DNA from: Diplonema papillatum
Taxonomy: Eukaryota > Euglenozoa > Diplonemea > Diplonemida > Diplonemidae
Reading direction: 5' to 3'
Length of the DNA stretch: 64,000 nucleotides
Assembly (NCBI GenBank): GCA_030068145.1
Contig: JAPJBO010000496.1
Location: 62,001 to 126,000, forward strand
Below, piece after piece: positions 53,577 through 63,947 of the stretch (within the stretch, counting starts at the first letter, position 1; each line of letters opens with the position of its first letter). The translations under genes were made by a program, and so were the position numbers. The notes under the pieces are model-generated. The model searched no databases and was not told where the DNA came from. It saw nothing but the letters and a program-made list of their open reading frames with translations.

Positions 53577-54305
53577 GCACATACTACTCTTCTCGTTTGA
53601 CTAAAGACCGTCCCCACCCGGAGCGAGTCCAACCTTCTCCACGTCTTATCATCTCATCACTCGAAACAGTCGTATCATCTTATCATTGCTTGAATTTTTG
53701 GAGTCTGATACTCGAAACAGTCTAGATAGGGTCACCCACGTGTGTTTACGCCCGAAGGCTACATAAGAACCGACTTGAAAAATCGTCCACAAAGAGCTTG
53801 CCGCCGTTTGCGTTAAAGAGAGTGTCATCGAAAAGTACCCTGGTCTGAACTCTGCGAGCTATGTATCATGTTTCCCGGTTTCTCTTTCAGCACCCGTATG
53901 CTCGCAACATTTATGCCCGGTACTTCCAGTCTTTTAGCGTGTTGCACCCCTTGCTCCCACTACGGCCGTCCAGATGCCGCCGGGTTGCAGGAATCTGATA
54001 GTCCCTGTCACGAACACCGCCACGAACTCGCTGACGAAGAAGGTTGTTGGAGGTCAAGAGAGTTAACAACGCAATGGTTGCCAAAGTGTTGCGCCGCAAG
54101 TCGGCAGTCGCAAATCGGCAGAAAGGGGGTCCAAGTAAACGAGACCTAGGCAAAGTTGAAATGGGATGAGATTAGACGCTACCCCAGAATCACCTTGACT
54201 CCCCCAAACGTATCCCACACATTGAAGCTTAAAACTTGCAACTTGAAACTTGAAATTGGAAACTTGAGTTCGAATCCAAATCACACAGTTGTCACAGTCA
54301 ATGGC
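53577..54305. other. MULE internal 3' non-coding segment
   Basis: No gene. Separates the transposase stop codon from the right inverted end. Confidence 0.5.
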
Positions 54306-54731
54306 CGGGTAAATGGTTCGAATCCCGCCACGGGTGTGTTCTCAGGGATTGGAGTCTAATTGTAGACCAAAAAAATTGACCAAAATTTCGACCAAAATTT
54401 CGACCAAAAATTTGACCAAAATTTCGACCAAAATTTTGACCAAAATTTGACCAAAATTTTGACCAAAAAAAATCGACCAAAAAAACGACCAAAAATTCGA
54501 CCAAAAATTTGACCAAACTTTTGCCAACTCAGAAAAATGACCAAAAATTTGCAAAATGTGGCTCGAAGCTAATAAAAAAGTTTTTTGTGGCTATAAGCTA
54601 AATAAAAAGTTTTTTGTGGCTATAAGCTAAATAAAAAGTTTCAGGCCCTCCTGGCTATAAGCTAAATAAAAAGTTTTTTGTGGCTATAAGCTAAATAAAA
54701 AGTTTCTTGGTGGCTATAAGCTAATTATCCC
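54306..54731 (-). repeat. Right inverted end of the MULE
   Basis: Mirror image of the left end with fewer units: GTTCGAATC at 54317, then GACCAAAATTT units (54362-54550), then GTGGCTATAAGCTAAAT units (54560-54725). Confidence 0.85.
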
Positions 54732-54740
54732 ATATTTATA

Positions 54741-55680
54741 AATTAAAAACTACATAAAATGAGGAGCCAGACGGTATTTGGCCCCCGGCGACGGTATCCG
54801 TTTCCAGCGACAAACGGGCTTCGGCTCGAGAATCCTCGTTTGGAGACACCAGTCAGGAGGGGAGCTGAGAGGGCTGGGGCGGCACGGCATCACCACGCGG
54901 ATGCTCACGGCCCCGGGGACCAACCAGGCCGCGGTCGATCAGCCCCTCGACGCTCACGGCCACGACGCGCCGGTCGTCCGCGGCCGGCGGCGGGCCCTGC
55001 GCCGCCGCCGCCTTCTCCCCGGGCCTCCCGCCCTTCGCAGCGGGGTGAGCGCGGGGCGGGGCGTCTTATTCAGACGCTGCCCGGTTTATTCTCAGTTTAA
55101 TGTTCAGGCGGGACACTGCCTCTCTCATGCATGGGTGTTTGTGTTTGTACGCGTGACGGAATAGTTAGAGGGTAGTGGGACACCCCCTCCGCGCCTTCCT
55201 GTTTTATGTGTCGTGTTTGTGTTGGGTTTCATGCATCGCTTCGCTTGGCACCGCGTTTTCTCCCTGCACTTGAAACTGTCAGCGGAGAACCCTGTTGAGT
55301 TTGACTCTCGTCTGACTTTGTGCAGTGACACGAGAGGTGTACAATACTTACGTCCCTTTTTGTTTGTGCGCACTTCCTTCAAACCTGTTTTGTTCATCTA
55401 ACGGGAGTGAGGATAGTACGCTGCCATCGATCTGTTTTTGTTCTTGGCAAATTGCATTTGTTAGACACAAAAAATGTTGGCGGAAATAAACCTGGCGCCC
55501 CCCCAAAACTGCCAGGTTTAGTTCCGGCCAACATTTTTAGAAATACGGTACCACTACTCTTGTTTTCGCGTTACTTATCCAATGATGGGAAGACGGTACG
55601 GTGCAGTGTGTGGCGCGCCTCTGTTTTACAGGCCTTTTTTCTAATAAACTTTTATGTATTATTTTAATTTTTGATTCGCT
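54741..55680. repeat. Duplicated 5' end of the CFAP92-like gene
   Basis: 54885-55290 matches 45632-46040 (exon 1 start and upstream flank) with small deletions, including loss of the start codon region near 55038. 54741-54880 matches 57630-57775. 55540-55650 matches 46085-46175. No intact gene. Confidence 0.75.
55278..55345 (+). rRNA. Large-subunit (28S) rRNA fragment
   Basis: GAACCCTGTTGAGTTTGACT, CTCGTCTGACTTTGTG and GACACGAGAGGTGTA match a conserved 28S segment (GACCCTGTTGAGCTTGACTC type). The sequence is absent from the otherwise matching flank at 46035, so it was added here or lost there. It is only about 70 nt. Confidence 0.65.
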
Positions 55681-57599
55681 GAGCCAATTCACCCACCCCC
55701 TGATCGAGCGTAATCGAGTGTAATATTTTGGGTTAGAATGCAAAGAATCTGTGGCGATAATCTGAGTAGTGTAATATAGTGTAATCGAGTGTAGTAGAGT
55801 GTAATCGAGTGTAGTAGAGTGTAGTAGAGTGTAGTCGAGCGTTGTAGAGTGTGATCGAAATTGACACTAGTATTTTGGGTTCGACCACTGGTGGACCCCT
55901 GGCTGGCCCATGAGCGACCATGTTGACCACTGTCTGGCCCAAGAAGTGCCAAGCACAAGCATATGAGGGACGGAAACCGCAGGTGTGGGCCTTCACCGTG
56001 GTGGAGCCAGGCTAGATTCGGGGTGGCGCCCTGGGAGGGACAGGGACGGGGGTAGTCACGCCTTAGTCCCAGGGCCTCTCCCCACCCATCTGTATGTGTT
56101 CTCCTGGTCATCGCTACCGCGCTGACCTTTCCCTCAAAGCCCGCTGCCCACTGCCCTACAAGAGACATGCTTTGCACTCTCTGAATGCCCATTGACTGTG
56201 CTCCGCTTCAGCCGACTGCTTTGGAAGAGGTACTGTGCTCCGTTTGGTGCCGACTGCCCTGCCAGAGACGTGCTTGCAGACAGAGGTCGGCCGCCGCTAC
56301 TTTGGGTTTCTCTCGCGTCTTCCCAGCTCCGCCACCTTCCCAGAGGCTTGGGGAGAGCCACGTGCTCCGGCTGTAAGGGACGAGACCGAGGTGCGACGCT
56401 GGCCCCGGTCGCAATCTGTATGTGCCGGCCCGGCCCGATTAGGCCTTTGGAGTACCGCGTGAATGGCGCGATTGGGCCCACGCGCATGCAGCCTGTCTGC
56501 TCGCAGTCACGCCGGCCGGCCCGCAACCGCAACCACATTCGCTTGTGCCCACACACCAGCTCTTCTTATCGAGCTAGCGATCCAGCTAAGGAGCACAACC
56601 GAGGATCCGAGGCGGAATCATGCCCCACAGTGGCCGCACGAGAGCAGACAGCGATGAAGGCCGCAGGGACAGGGTGTGTCAGCCACAATAACGGCAGGTT
56701 CCTCCCGCAGACGCACTACCCATCGGAATGTGACAGCGCAAGTAGGCTCGATGGAAGCACGAAGTGAAGCAGGATAGACGAGCTACGGAGACGAGACGAG
56801 TCGTGTACCAGGGGCAGGCCGGGACGATGAACCGCATGAAGCCGAAGAAAAAGTTCAAGAACGAAGCAACACCACAAGCCGCGTGCAGCCAAGCAGACCT
56901 CCCGGAACCTACGTGGGCAGTAACGAGGAGCCAACAGATGAGTGTCCACTGAACCCCCTTGTCAATACCCCCAACGACTATGGCACGAATTGCGCAATGC
57001 CAGACGGTAGCGTCTGACAATGGCATGCGTGACATTGCAGTGCCTAAAGGTGAGATTAGCCTCCGTTTTCAACCGCCTTGTTGTCGCCAGGGAGATCGAA
57101 CCCACAAACAGAAACTTGACATCTTCGAGGACAGGGTGTCTGCCAAGCGCTTGCCCTATCGCCTGGAACTGCCCCGCAGGGAATGCCAAAAGGCTCGAGT
57201 ATTAGCTGCGCTAAATTGCAAAGGTTGCTAATACGGGAAAACGGGTACCCGAGCCCCTATGCACTCGACAACCTGCTTCCACAAGTCAGTCCGAACTTCC
57301 TCGTCCCCTGCTGCACTGCCTGGCTACATCCTTTTTTCAGATGAATATGCTTCTTTTTGTTCGATATTCGATGATCGTGCTATCAGCATCTTTAGCCCCA
57401 GAAGAAGGAGACACGTTGCATCGGCTAATCAGGATTGGCTGAGTGCTGTGTGTTTAATCAATTGTTACAGTACCCCCCCAATTCACCAAAAGCTGATCGA
57501 TTGTAATCGATCGTAATCGAGTGTAATCGAGTGTAATCGACGCGTAATCGAGTGTAATCGAGCTCAAGTCGCTTTCAGGGGGGGTAGGTGAATTGGCTC
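55681..57599 (+). mobile_element. 1,919-bp inverted-repeat transposon with 7-bp target duplication
   Basis: The left end GAGCCAATTCACCCACCCCC is matched by the right end, whose reverse complement is GAGCCAATTCACCTACCCCC. The flanks are ATTCGCT at 55674-55680 and at 57600-57606. Subterminal TAATCGAGTG and TAGTAGAGTG repeats occur on both sides. Internal frames (for example 191 codons at 56192) are not recognised, so it is probably non-autonomous. A nearly identical truncated copy is at 1532-3297. Confidence 0.75.
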
Positions 57600-57606
57600 A
57601 TTCGCT

Positions 57607-57870
57607 AATTATTTTCTTTCTAATTTCCCGATATTCATAAATTAAAAACTACATAAAATGAGGAGCCAGACGGTATTTGGCCCCCGGCGACGGTATCCGT
57701 TTCCAGCGACAAACGGCTTCGGCTCGAGAATCCTCGTTTGGAGACACCAGTCAGGAGGGGAGCTGAGAGGGCTGGGGCGGCACGGCAGCACCACGCGGAT
57801 GCTCACGGCCCCGGGGACCAACCAGGCCGCGGTCGCCGCTCACGGCCACGACGCGCCGCTTTATTTCGAC
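57607..57870. repeat. Second copy of the duplicated segment
   Basis: Matches 54741-54960, and includes a CFAP92-like exon 1 fragment with an internal deletion. Its left part preserves the uninterrupted MULE target-site sequence. Confidence 0.7.
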
Positions 57871-57899
57871 ATGGAGTCAGCTGCGATGGCGTGGGTCTC

Positions 57900-58396
57900 G
57901 GGTTTGCGCTGTGTTGTTGCTAGCACACTGCGTATATAAGTCGATCTTTGAGTGCGTGAGCCCCTCCGAAGAAAGGTCCATCACACTACTTATCCCGGGT
58001 CTCTGGGTCGCGTCCCTCCTTCTCTTGGTCGCCTGGTCTTGCGTCTTGTTGGTCCGTCCGGGCTGGTCGCTTCGCGCTTCCCCTTCGTCTTGCATCACCT
58101 CGTCTCCACTCCCTGCCGCACGGGCTTCTTCGGTGTGCGCTGTGTTGTTGCTAGCACACTGCGTATATAAGTCGATCTTTGAGTGCGTGAGCCCCTCCGA
58201 AGAAAGGTCCATCACACTACTTATCCCGGGTCTCTGGGTCGCGTCCCCCCTGCTTCTCTTGGTCGCCTGGTCTTGCGTCTTGTTGGTCCGTCCGGGCTGG
58301 TCGCTTCGCGCTTCCCCTTCGTCTTGCATCACCTCGTCTCCACTCCCTGCCGCACGCTTCTTCGGTTTGCGCTGTGTTGTTGCTAGCACACTGCGC
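57900..58396. repeat. 231/232-bp tandem repeat, two full copies plus start of a third
   Basis: GCTGTGTTGTTGCTAGCACA starts at 57909, 58140 and 58371. Two copies carry TGCGTATATAAGTCGATC (TATA-box-like), and all share CGCCTGGTCTTGCGTCTTG. Frames stay open on both strands but look like repeat artefacts. Confidence 0.8.
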
Positions 58397-58757
58397 TCCC
58401 CACGCTGGCTGCGCCCCGAATGCGATTGGAACAACAAACGAAAAAGATCTTTGGGCGACACAAACACAAGTCCTTTTTGCAAGTTTATCTCTTTTTTTTT
58501 GGATAGCTTTTGTCGGGGTGGTGTCCTTTTTCTCCGGAGCGTGCTCGTCGGGAGAGTGTATTGGCGAGTGAGGGGAAGGCGGCGGGCGTAAAGAAGAAAA
58601 AGAGCCAGTTCAACGACGGGAGGTCCGACTGTTGAAAAAAGAATACAGTAGCGAGAGTAGTTGCCGCCTCACCCCGCAGATGTTGCGGGAGCGAAACAGG
58701 GCGGTGGGTGCATTCAAACGATTCGAGCGCGGCGGCGGCAGAAGAATTGTGGGAGAA

Positions 58758-59035
58758 CCTTTCCGGAGTTGGGGCTTGCACTGATAAACGAAGTAGCGTA
58801 GCGGACGATCAGCATCAACTGACCACAGGTGATGCAAATGATGAGGGAAACGTTTCTTGTTCTTCGCGTGCACAGGGTATAACCTCTCTGCCAGACTGGG
58901 GGGGTTTCCTGGACTAGCAATTTTTCAGAGTGAAAGAGTTCCTTAGAAACTCCGGGGGTTTGAAGTCTTTTTCGTTGGCTTCGCTTTCATGTGCAAACGT
59001 TGGTCCGGAAAGTGTTCCGTCAGTACCAATGTCCT
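58758..59035 (+). mobile_element. Diverged family C element
   Basis: CCTTTCCGGAGTTGGGGCTT at the left; the right end near 59003 (TTGGTCCGGAAAGTGTTCC) is inverted relative to it. An extra segment of about 50 bp sits before TCGTTGGCTTCG. Confidence 0.5.
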
Positions 59036-59044
59036 CTTTAGAAA

Positions 59045-59240
59045 AGAATAGTTGAGTTGCAGCTCTTGACAAAGATAGATGGAGCAAAGAAGGTGTTTTA
59101 ATTCTTCGTTTTTTCTCACGAACGGGGGGGTCGGTCCTGCTTTTGGCTTTGTAGGTTCTCCCGACTCCCCAATTCGTGGTTAGCACAAACTCAAGAGGTC
59201 TAGTCAACTATTCCCTGCAGTATTAGCATACTTTCAAGAA
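59045..59240 (+). mobile_element. Family F element
   Basis: AATAGTTGAGTTGCAGCTCT at the left and CTCAAGAGGTCTAGTCAACT at the right are imperfect inverted repeats. It abuts the family C element. Confidence 0.5.
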
Positions 59241-60110
59241 GAAAAATGAATGAAAACAAACCGGAACCCCTCCAGGTGAGAGTCCCGTATTTCTTCGACG
59301 AGCCATGTTGTGTTTGCTCGTGTTTCGGTCCAGTGGTGTAAACCTACGGACGCAGAAGGCGTACCTTCCCCGTCGAAACCTTGCTGTCTGTAGACAGGAC
59401 ACCGGTGTGGAGCTGGTTCGTCAGGCGGCTGATGGGAGCTGCCGCATGCTCATTAAAAGGCAAAATCAAAGCCTTCGGAACGTCACCATGTATACCTTGG
59501 GAGGGGGGATGCGAAGTTTGAAGACGCCACGGGGATCCTTTGTACTCCGCAACTGACGGCCGGCTGAGAGTATGTCTGCAATCAAAGAAGTCTTGTTTTG
59601 TTTAGAACTGGAGCAGATACGCAGACAGGCTGAGCACTGTCACCCTAAGTACCTGGGAAGTTTGGTGCTAGCATGTGATGCGTTTCCGTTGACGATAGTC
59701 GACGGCGCTCATGATTAGAGTTGCAATCCTGCTGAGCATCCAGAGTACGTGACCCACTTGGACTCATGCACGTTTCATTCTCTGTAGCGAGATCACTGGC
59801 AGCTGCTTGCACACCCGATTTTCACTTCTGGGACGGGTACGACATTCCCGCGGAATCCGAGAAAAGGCAAGAGCACTGGACCGCTCTTCAAATTCGCGGA
59901 AAACCTGTGCGTTTTCATTTGGTCCGCCAAGCACCGGGAGAAAATCTGTGTAGTGTTCAGTGTGGAAGTACCGCGCTGAGTCTGACTTGGCTCAAGGCAG
60001 GGTCGTAATTTCCAGGATTGATGAACACGGACTGGTAAACCGCGGAACAATCTCTCAGTGTGTTGCAGACGTACCGTTGCAGGGCGCACGCAAATAACCG
60101 CACGAGCTTC
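59241..60110. other. Gene-free stretch
   Basis: 59290-59415 is a diverged family D repeat. Short frames after it are not recognised. Confidence 0.35.
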
Positions 60111-60348
60111 GCTTGCGTTGCCGACAATCAACCGGGGTTGATGTGCAGTCTGGCGTCTTTCGACGTTTCTTGCCATCCTTCCTTTGGACGCTTTGCTTTT
60201 AGAGTGTTGCGAGTTGTATGAAGCCGGATTTGCGCTTGTGTTGCCGACAATCAACATAGGTTGATGTGCAGCCTCGTGTCTTTCGACGTTTCTTGTCTTC
60301 CTTCCTTTGGGCGCTTTGCTTCAGAGTGTCGCGAGTTGTAAGAAGCCG
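60111..60348. repeat. 123-bp direct repeat, two copies
   Basis: GTTGCCGACAATCAAC, then GGTTGATGTGCAG, then CTTTCGACGTTTCTTG occur at 60116 and 60239. Each contains a small inverted CAATCAAC...GTTGATG. Confidence 0.75.
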
Positions 60349-62020
60349 GTGTTTTCAAGTCTCCAGTTGAGGCGGGGCAGGGTATCGAAGAACAGGCAAA
60401 AGCGGTTGCAGTGATCACTGTCGGTCGAGTACCGATCTTGAGGCTCCCAAATCCACCCCGGTAAGCCTCGTCCTGAGCACAGAATCTGCTCTCAGAGAAC
60501 CTGTCGGCTACACGGGCGCGTACCCCAGATTGTACTTTCAGACCGCGTTTTCTTTCTCGGTTCGTTGGGGCTGAATTATATGCGTTCTATTTGAATACTC
60601 GAGGGGCCGCCTGGCGCTTATTTCGACGGAGGCTAGATGGGGGGGAGTAAAATGTGCCTCTCATGAATGGTTGATGCTAGCATCAAGTCTTCTTCGAAGG
60701 GGGAAATCTTAGTTTCGTGTTAAGGCGCTACTTGCCTCTCATGTGTTTGATGCTAGCATCAAGTCTTCTTCGCGGAATGCAGAGTCTTATTTTCTGTTCT
60801 TTTCTTTCGTTGTCGACAACTTCTTTTTTCTCCTTCTACTTTCTTTACCATGGTCTTTTTGGACTTCCTGGTGCCGTAGAGTAGTTCTTCTTTCTCTATG
60901 CCGCCCACGTCGATGTTCGTTTAGCATTGAGTTCTTTTAAGTACATGAACCACATGGATTAGCATGCACTGCACTGCTTCGTTTAGCAGCGGCTGCCGAA
61001 TCATGCCGTGGCACCGTCCCTTTGTGCGTCTGCTTCGCGGAAAAAGTGTGGGAAAGGAGTCCAGGACTCCGTGGTTTGAAACCAACACATTTTGAAACCC
61101 CGTGGTATGGCTCCACTTCCTCCTTCCTTCGTCCGTTCTTCTTTTAAAAAAGGAGGGTTTCAAAATGTGTTGTGGCTTGTATCCAACCGCCACGGGGCAC
61201 TACTTCCACCAGGTGAAAGTGTTTACGCTTTCTCGAGAGAGATGAGAGAGAACACATAAAACAAGTCAAAACCTCCACCGTCAGGTGGGCTAGGCTTGTT
61301 CCGGGGTGGCTCCCTGGGAGGGACAGGGACGGGGTTAGTCTCGCCTTAGCAGTCCCAGGGCCTTTCCCCACCTACCTGTATGTGTTCTCGTGGTCACCGC
61401 TACCGCGTAGAGAGAGAGAGAGAGAGAGAGACGAGTTAGAGTGCAGGGACCATCTCTCCGGGGAGTTTCCGGTCTCCTCACTTCTCTTCGCACTGCTAGG
61501 GCGGGCGTAAGTCGCTCCGGAGGCGCGCTGCAGGTTGCGGCTCTGCTACAGTGAGTGGCGGGTCTCCTCGGAGACACCCCCGGCAGCCCATTTCCGACAT
61601 TTTGAGGGTCCTTGCCACCCTTCCAGGGAGGGGTCACGACGGGCCCGACGTGAGAATTTCAAAGTAGTAGTAGTATGTGTCGTCTGCCGAAGCAGCCGGA
61701 GACAGCAGGCGCAGGGGGCAGGTCTTGCTCTACTTTTCTCTAGTCGAGAATTTCAAAAAAAAAAAAAAAAAAAAAAAAAAAACCCTAAATTATACGGTAA
61801 TAAAAAGACTCGCACATATGTTCGTGTCTTTTACCCCTCACACCCTCAAGAGAAGAAGCCTCCGGGGGCGGAGGAGAGGAAACCTTAGTTTAGTGTGCGG
61901 ACAGAATCCTGCCGGGGGTTTCCCGGGAATTTTTTTTTTTAGCGTTTTTTTTTTTTTTTTTTGGTTGGGTTCGTTTGACTTTCTCGTGGGCCGCGTGTTC
62001 CAGAGTTGTTCTCTTCAGTA
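60349..62020. other. Gene-free stretch
   Basis: No gene seen. Contains a family A end (60592-60655), a (GA)n run at 61408-61431 and a homopolymer A run at about 61756-61782. Confidence 0.35.
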
Positions 62021-62335
62021 CAGGGCTTACGCTCCACGTGTGGAACGTGTGGATTTCCACACGTTAATTCTTTTTGGATTTTGTTCCCCCCACGTGTGGA
62101 TCCACAGGTACCACATGTGGATTTTGATTTATTGGTCCACATGCAGGGGAGTCTAGACTCACTAGTGGTCAAGGCCGCACAGCCAGGTGTCGCCAACTCC
62201 AGTAGCTACCTAGCGACGCTATTTTTTTTTTTGCCGTCGCACATGAGGGAAAGGTTTTTTCCCCCTCGAACCTTAAGCGCCCACATGTGGACCACACGTA
62301 TTTTCTCTTAGACCGAAAACGGAGCGTAAGCCCTG
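62021..62335. mobile_element. Short element with perfect 15-bp inverted ends
   Basis: CAGGGCTTACGCTCC at 62021-62035 and its exact reverse complement at 62321-62335. The interior holds several CACRTGTGG or CCACAYGTG motifs (62036, 62090, 62111, 62282). Non-coding MITE-like. Confidence 0.6.
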
Positions 62336-62364
62336 CGTCAGTACAACAGTACTAATAACTGATT

Positions 62365-62516
62365 TGAGCCGGTCCATCCCCTCTTGATAGACCGTGATAT
62401 ACCGAAGAATACAGCACCGGGCAATTCGATGCAGCTCTAGGGACTAGAGATGGACCTGATAGACCGTGGTGGACCGTGATTCATGCAGTTTCAAGAGATA
62501 GGGACGGACCGGCTCA
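62365..62516. mobile_element. Short element with 16-bp inverted ends
   Basis: TGAGCCGGTCCATCCC at 62365 and GGGACGGACCGGCTCA at 62501, one mismatch. The interior repeats TAGACCGTG. A single end (TGGACCGGCTCA) recurs near 63954. Confidence 0.45.
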
Positions 62517-63307
62517 TGATTGTACGGCGGACCTCAAAGAGGAACTTGACGCGCCACGAGAAGGAGAGAGCTATCAATGCAAGCCTACACAGCGCGGTAT
62601 CAGCGTACTAAGAAAAGGAGAGAGACGGAGGGAGGGATGCGGGGCTTACCTTATTCCCCAGGATTCCAACACACCGGTGTTCGCCAGCCTGCCATCTTCT
62701 CTGAGAAAGGCCAACTAAAACGCGCAATAAAACAAGGAACTTGGCGAAATCCGTTTTTATTTTTGGCGGGCAGAGCGACAGATGTACTCGAGGAGCCGAC
62801 ATTTCTTTCATCGCTTTCCCGGCTCGTTATCGAGGAAATGTTGGGACGGGGGTTTGCCTAGAAGCTTTCGTGTTATGCCGCGGTTCGAAAAATGTGTAAG
62901 AAAGCCTTAGAAGGGTACCAATACTTTGAAGCTTCGGCATTCGGAGCCAATAAACTAGGAGAGCCTTTGATCACGTCTCGATGAGCAGAGGTTACCTCGG
63001 CCCAGCGTCCCGCGAACGACCAAGTCAGCCCCCTCCGTCCGTGTTGATCCGCCGGTCCCCCATCCCCTAGAACTGTATCGAATTGCCTGCCTTTCAGCTG
63101 TGTCTTCTGCCTTTTCCTGACCAGCGGAGAACATGCTCTGCACAGATTCAGTTCGCTGCGGCGTCCTTCGTCGCATCCCGCGTGCCCTGTGCCTTGTCGG
63201 GTCTACCCATTTTACGCCGACTACCTTCTGTGTCGTGTGATGCAACGGAGACGAGCGAGAGCAAGCACCAGAAACACGGCTTGGTGCGTTCGAAAGTAGA
63301 CTATGCG

Positions 63308-63480
63308 AGTGGTGCATGGCCGCTCCTGGTTGGTGGAGTGATGTGTCAGAATGATTCCCTTAACGAACGAGATCTCGACCCTTAAATAGGTGGGCGTGTC
63401 GTTGTAGGGGGTGTCTTTTGGCATCGGCGGCTTGCTGCATACCCGAGACGCGCACTACTTCTCAAGGGGACTGCGCGCGA
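63308..63480 (+). rRNA. Small-subunit (18S) rRNA fragment inside the LEA pseudogene
   Basis: Contains GTGGTGCATGGCCGCTCC, TGGTTGGTGGAGTGAT, then TTAACGAACGAGATCTC and later CTACTTCTCAAGGGGACT. These match, in order, the conserved 3' part of eukaryotic 18S (GTGGTGCATGGCCGTTC, AACGAACGAGACCT, CTTCTTAGAGGGACT). The fragment ends at a fold-back hairpin. Confidence 0.75.
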
Positions 63481-63504
63481 CTTATAGCGCGCAGTCCCCT
63501 TGAG
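63461..63504. repeat. Perfect 18-bp inverted repeat
   Basis: CTCAAGGGGACTGCGCGC at 63461-63478, an 8-bp spacer, then its exact reverse complement at 63487-63504. The left arm is 18S sequence, so the right arm probably arose by fold-back copying. Confidence 0.8.
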
Positions 63505-63701
63505 TGCAGACCATCGCCACAGATTCGTTGCGTTCTTCTCCAATTCACGAAGGTGCTTCCGGTTTTCTTCGGAAAAAGGCCACGGCAAGCTGTCGCCAAG
63601 CGTCTTCTCGGATTCAGGCTTCACGGCACGTCCAGCCTTGTCCATCTGTTCACCGGCCTTGTCTGCCGCGTTCTGAGCTGTCTATCTCGTCTACTCAGCA
63701 G

Positions 63702-63947
63702 TAAGACGAGCTGAAGAGGCGAAACCATGACTTCCACAGTCCTAAGACGAGCTGAAGAGGCGAAACCATGACTTCCACAGTCCTAAGACGAGCTGAAGAG
63801 GCGAAATCATGACTTCCACAGTCCTAAGACGAGCTGAAGAGGCGAAACCATGACTTCCACAGTCCTAAGACGAGCTGAAGAGGCGAAACCATGACTTCCA
63901 CAGTCCTAAGACGAGCTGAAGAGGCGAAACCATGACTTCCACAGTCC
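63702..63947. repeat. 41-bp tandem repeat, six copies
   Basis: TAAGACGAGCTGAAGAGGCG, then AAACCATGACTTCCACAGTC and C, starting at 63702, 63743, 63784, 63825, 63866 and 63907. One copy has AAATCATG. It follows the LEA pseudogene directly. Confidence 0.9.

Larger units (their letters stand above)
49878..54731 (+). mobile_element. Complete Mutator-like element (MULE)
   Basis: 4,854 bp bounded by a 9-bp target duplication ATATTTATA (49869-49877 and 54732-54740), the length expected for Mutator-like transposition. Outer ends start GGGCTTTTTATCTAATAGCC and, reversed, GGGATAATTAGCTTATAGCC. The inverted ends extend to about 50415 and 54306. A related target without the element is seen at 57612-57645 (TTCCCGATATTCATAAATT), which confirms the boundaries. 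It contains one intact gene, 50553-53576. Intact frame, intact duplication and complete ends suggest a young, possibly active copy. Confidence 0.85.
63094..63680 (-). pseudogene. Broken LEA-like gene copy interrupted by an insert
   Basis: 63585-63680 encodes DKAGRAVKPESEKTLGD and 63094-63199 encodes ESVQSMFSAGQEKAEDTAE. These are adjacent pieces of the gene at 18549-19259 (matching about 18834-19025). Between them lies a 392-bp insert (63199-63590) flanked by TGTC on both sides. No start, no full repeat set. Confidence 0.75.

Noticed and set aside
54305-54330. tRNA B-box-like GGTTCGAATCC
   Set aside because: No cloverleaf can be formed around it; it lies in the inner part of the MULE right end and is mirrored on the left.
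57877-58482. 201-codon minus-strand and 226-codon plus-strand frames
   Set aside because: Both are open across a near-multiple-of-three tandem repeat. The second period is 232 bp, so no single reading phase is kept between copies.
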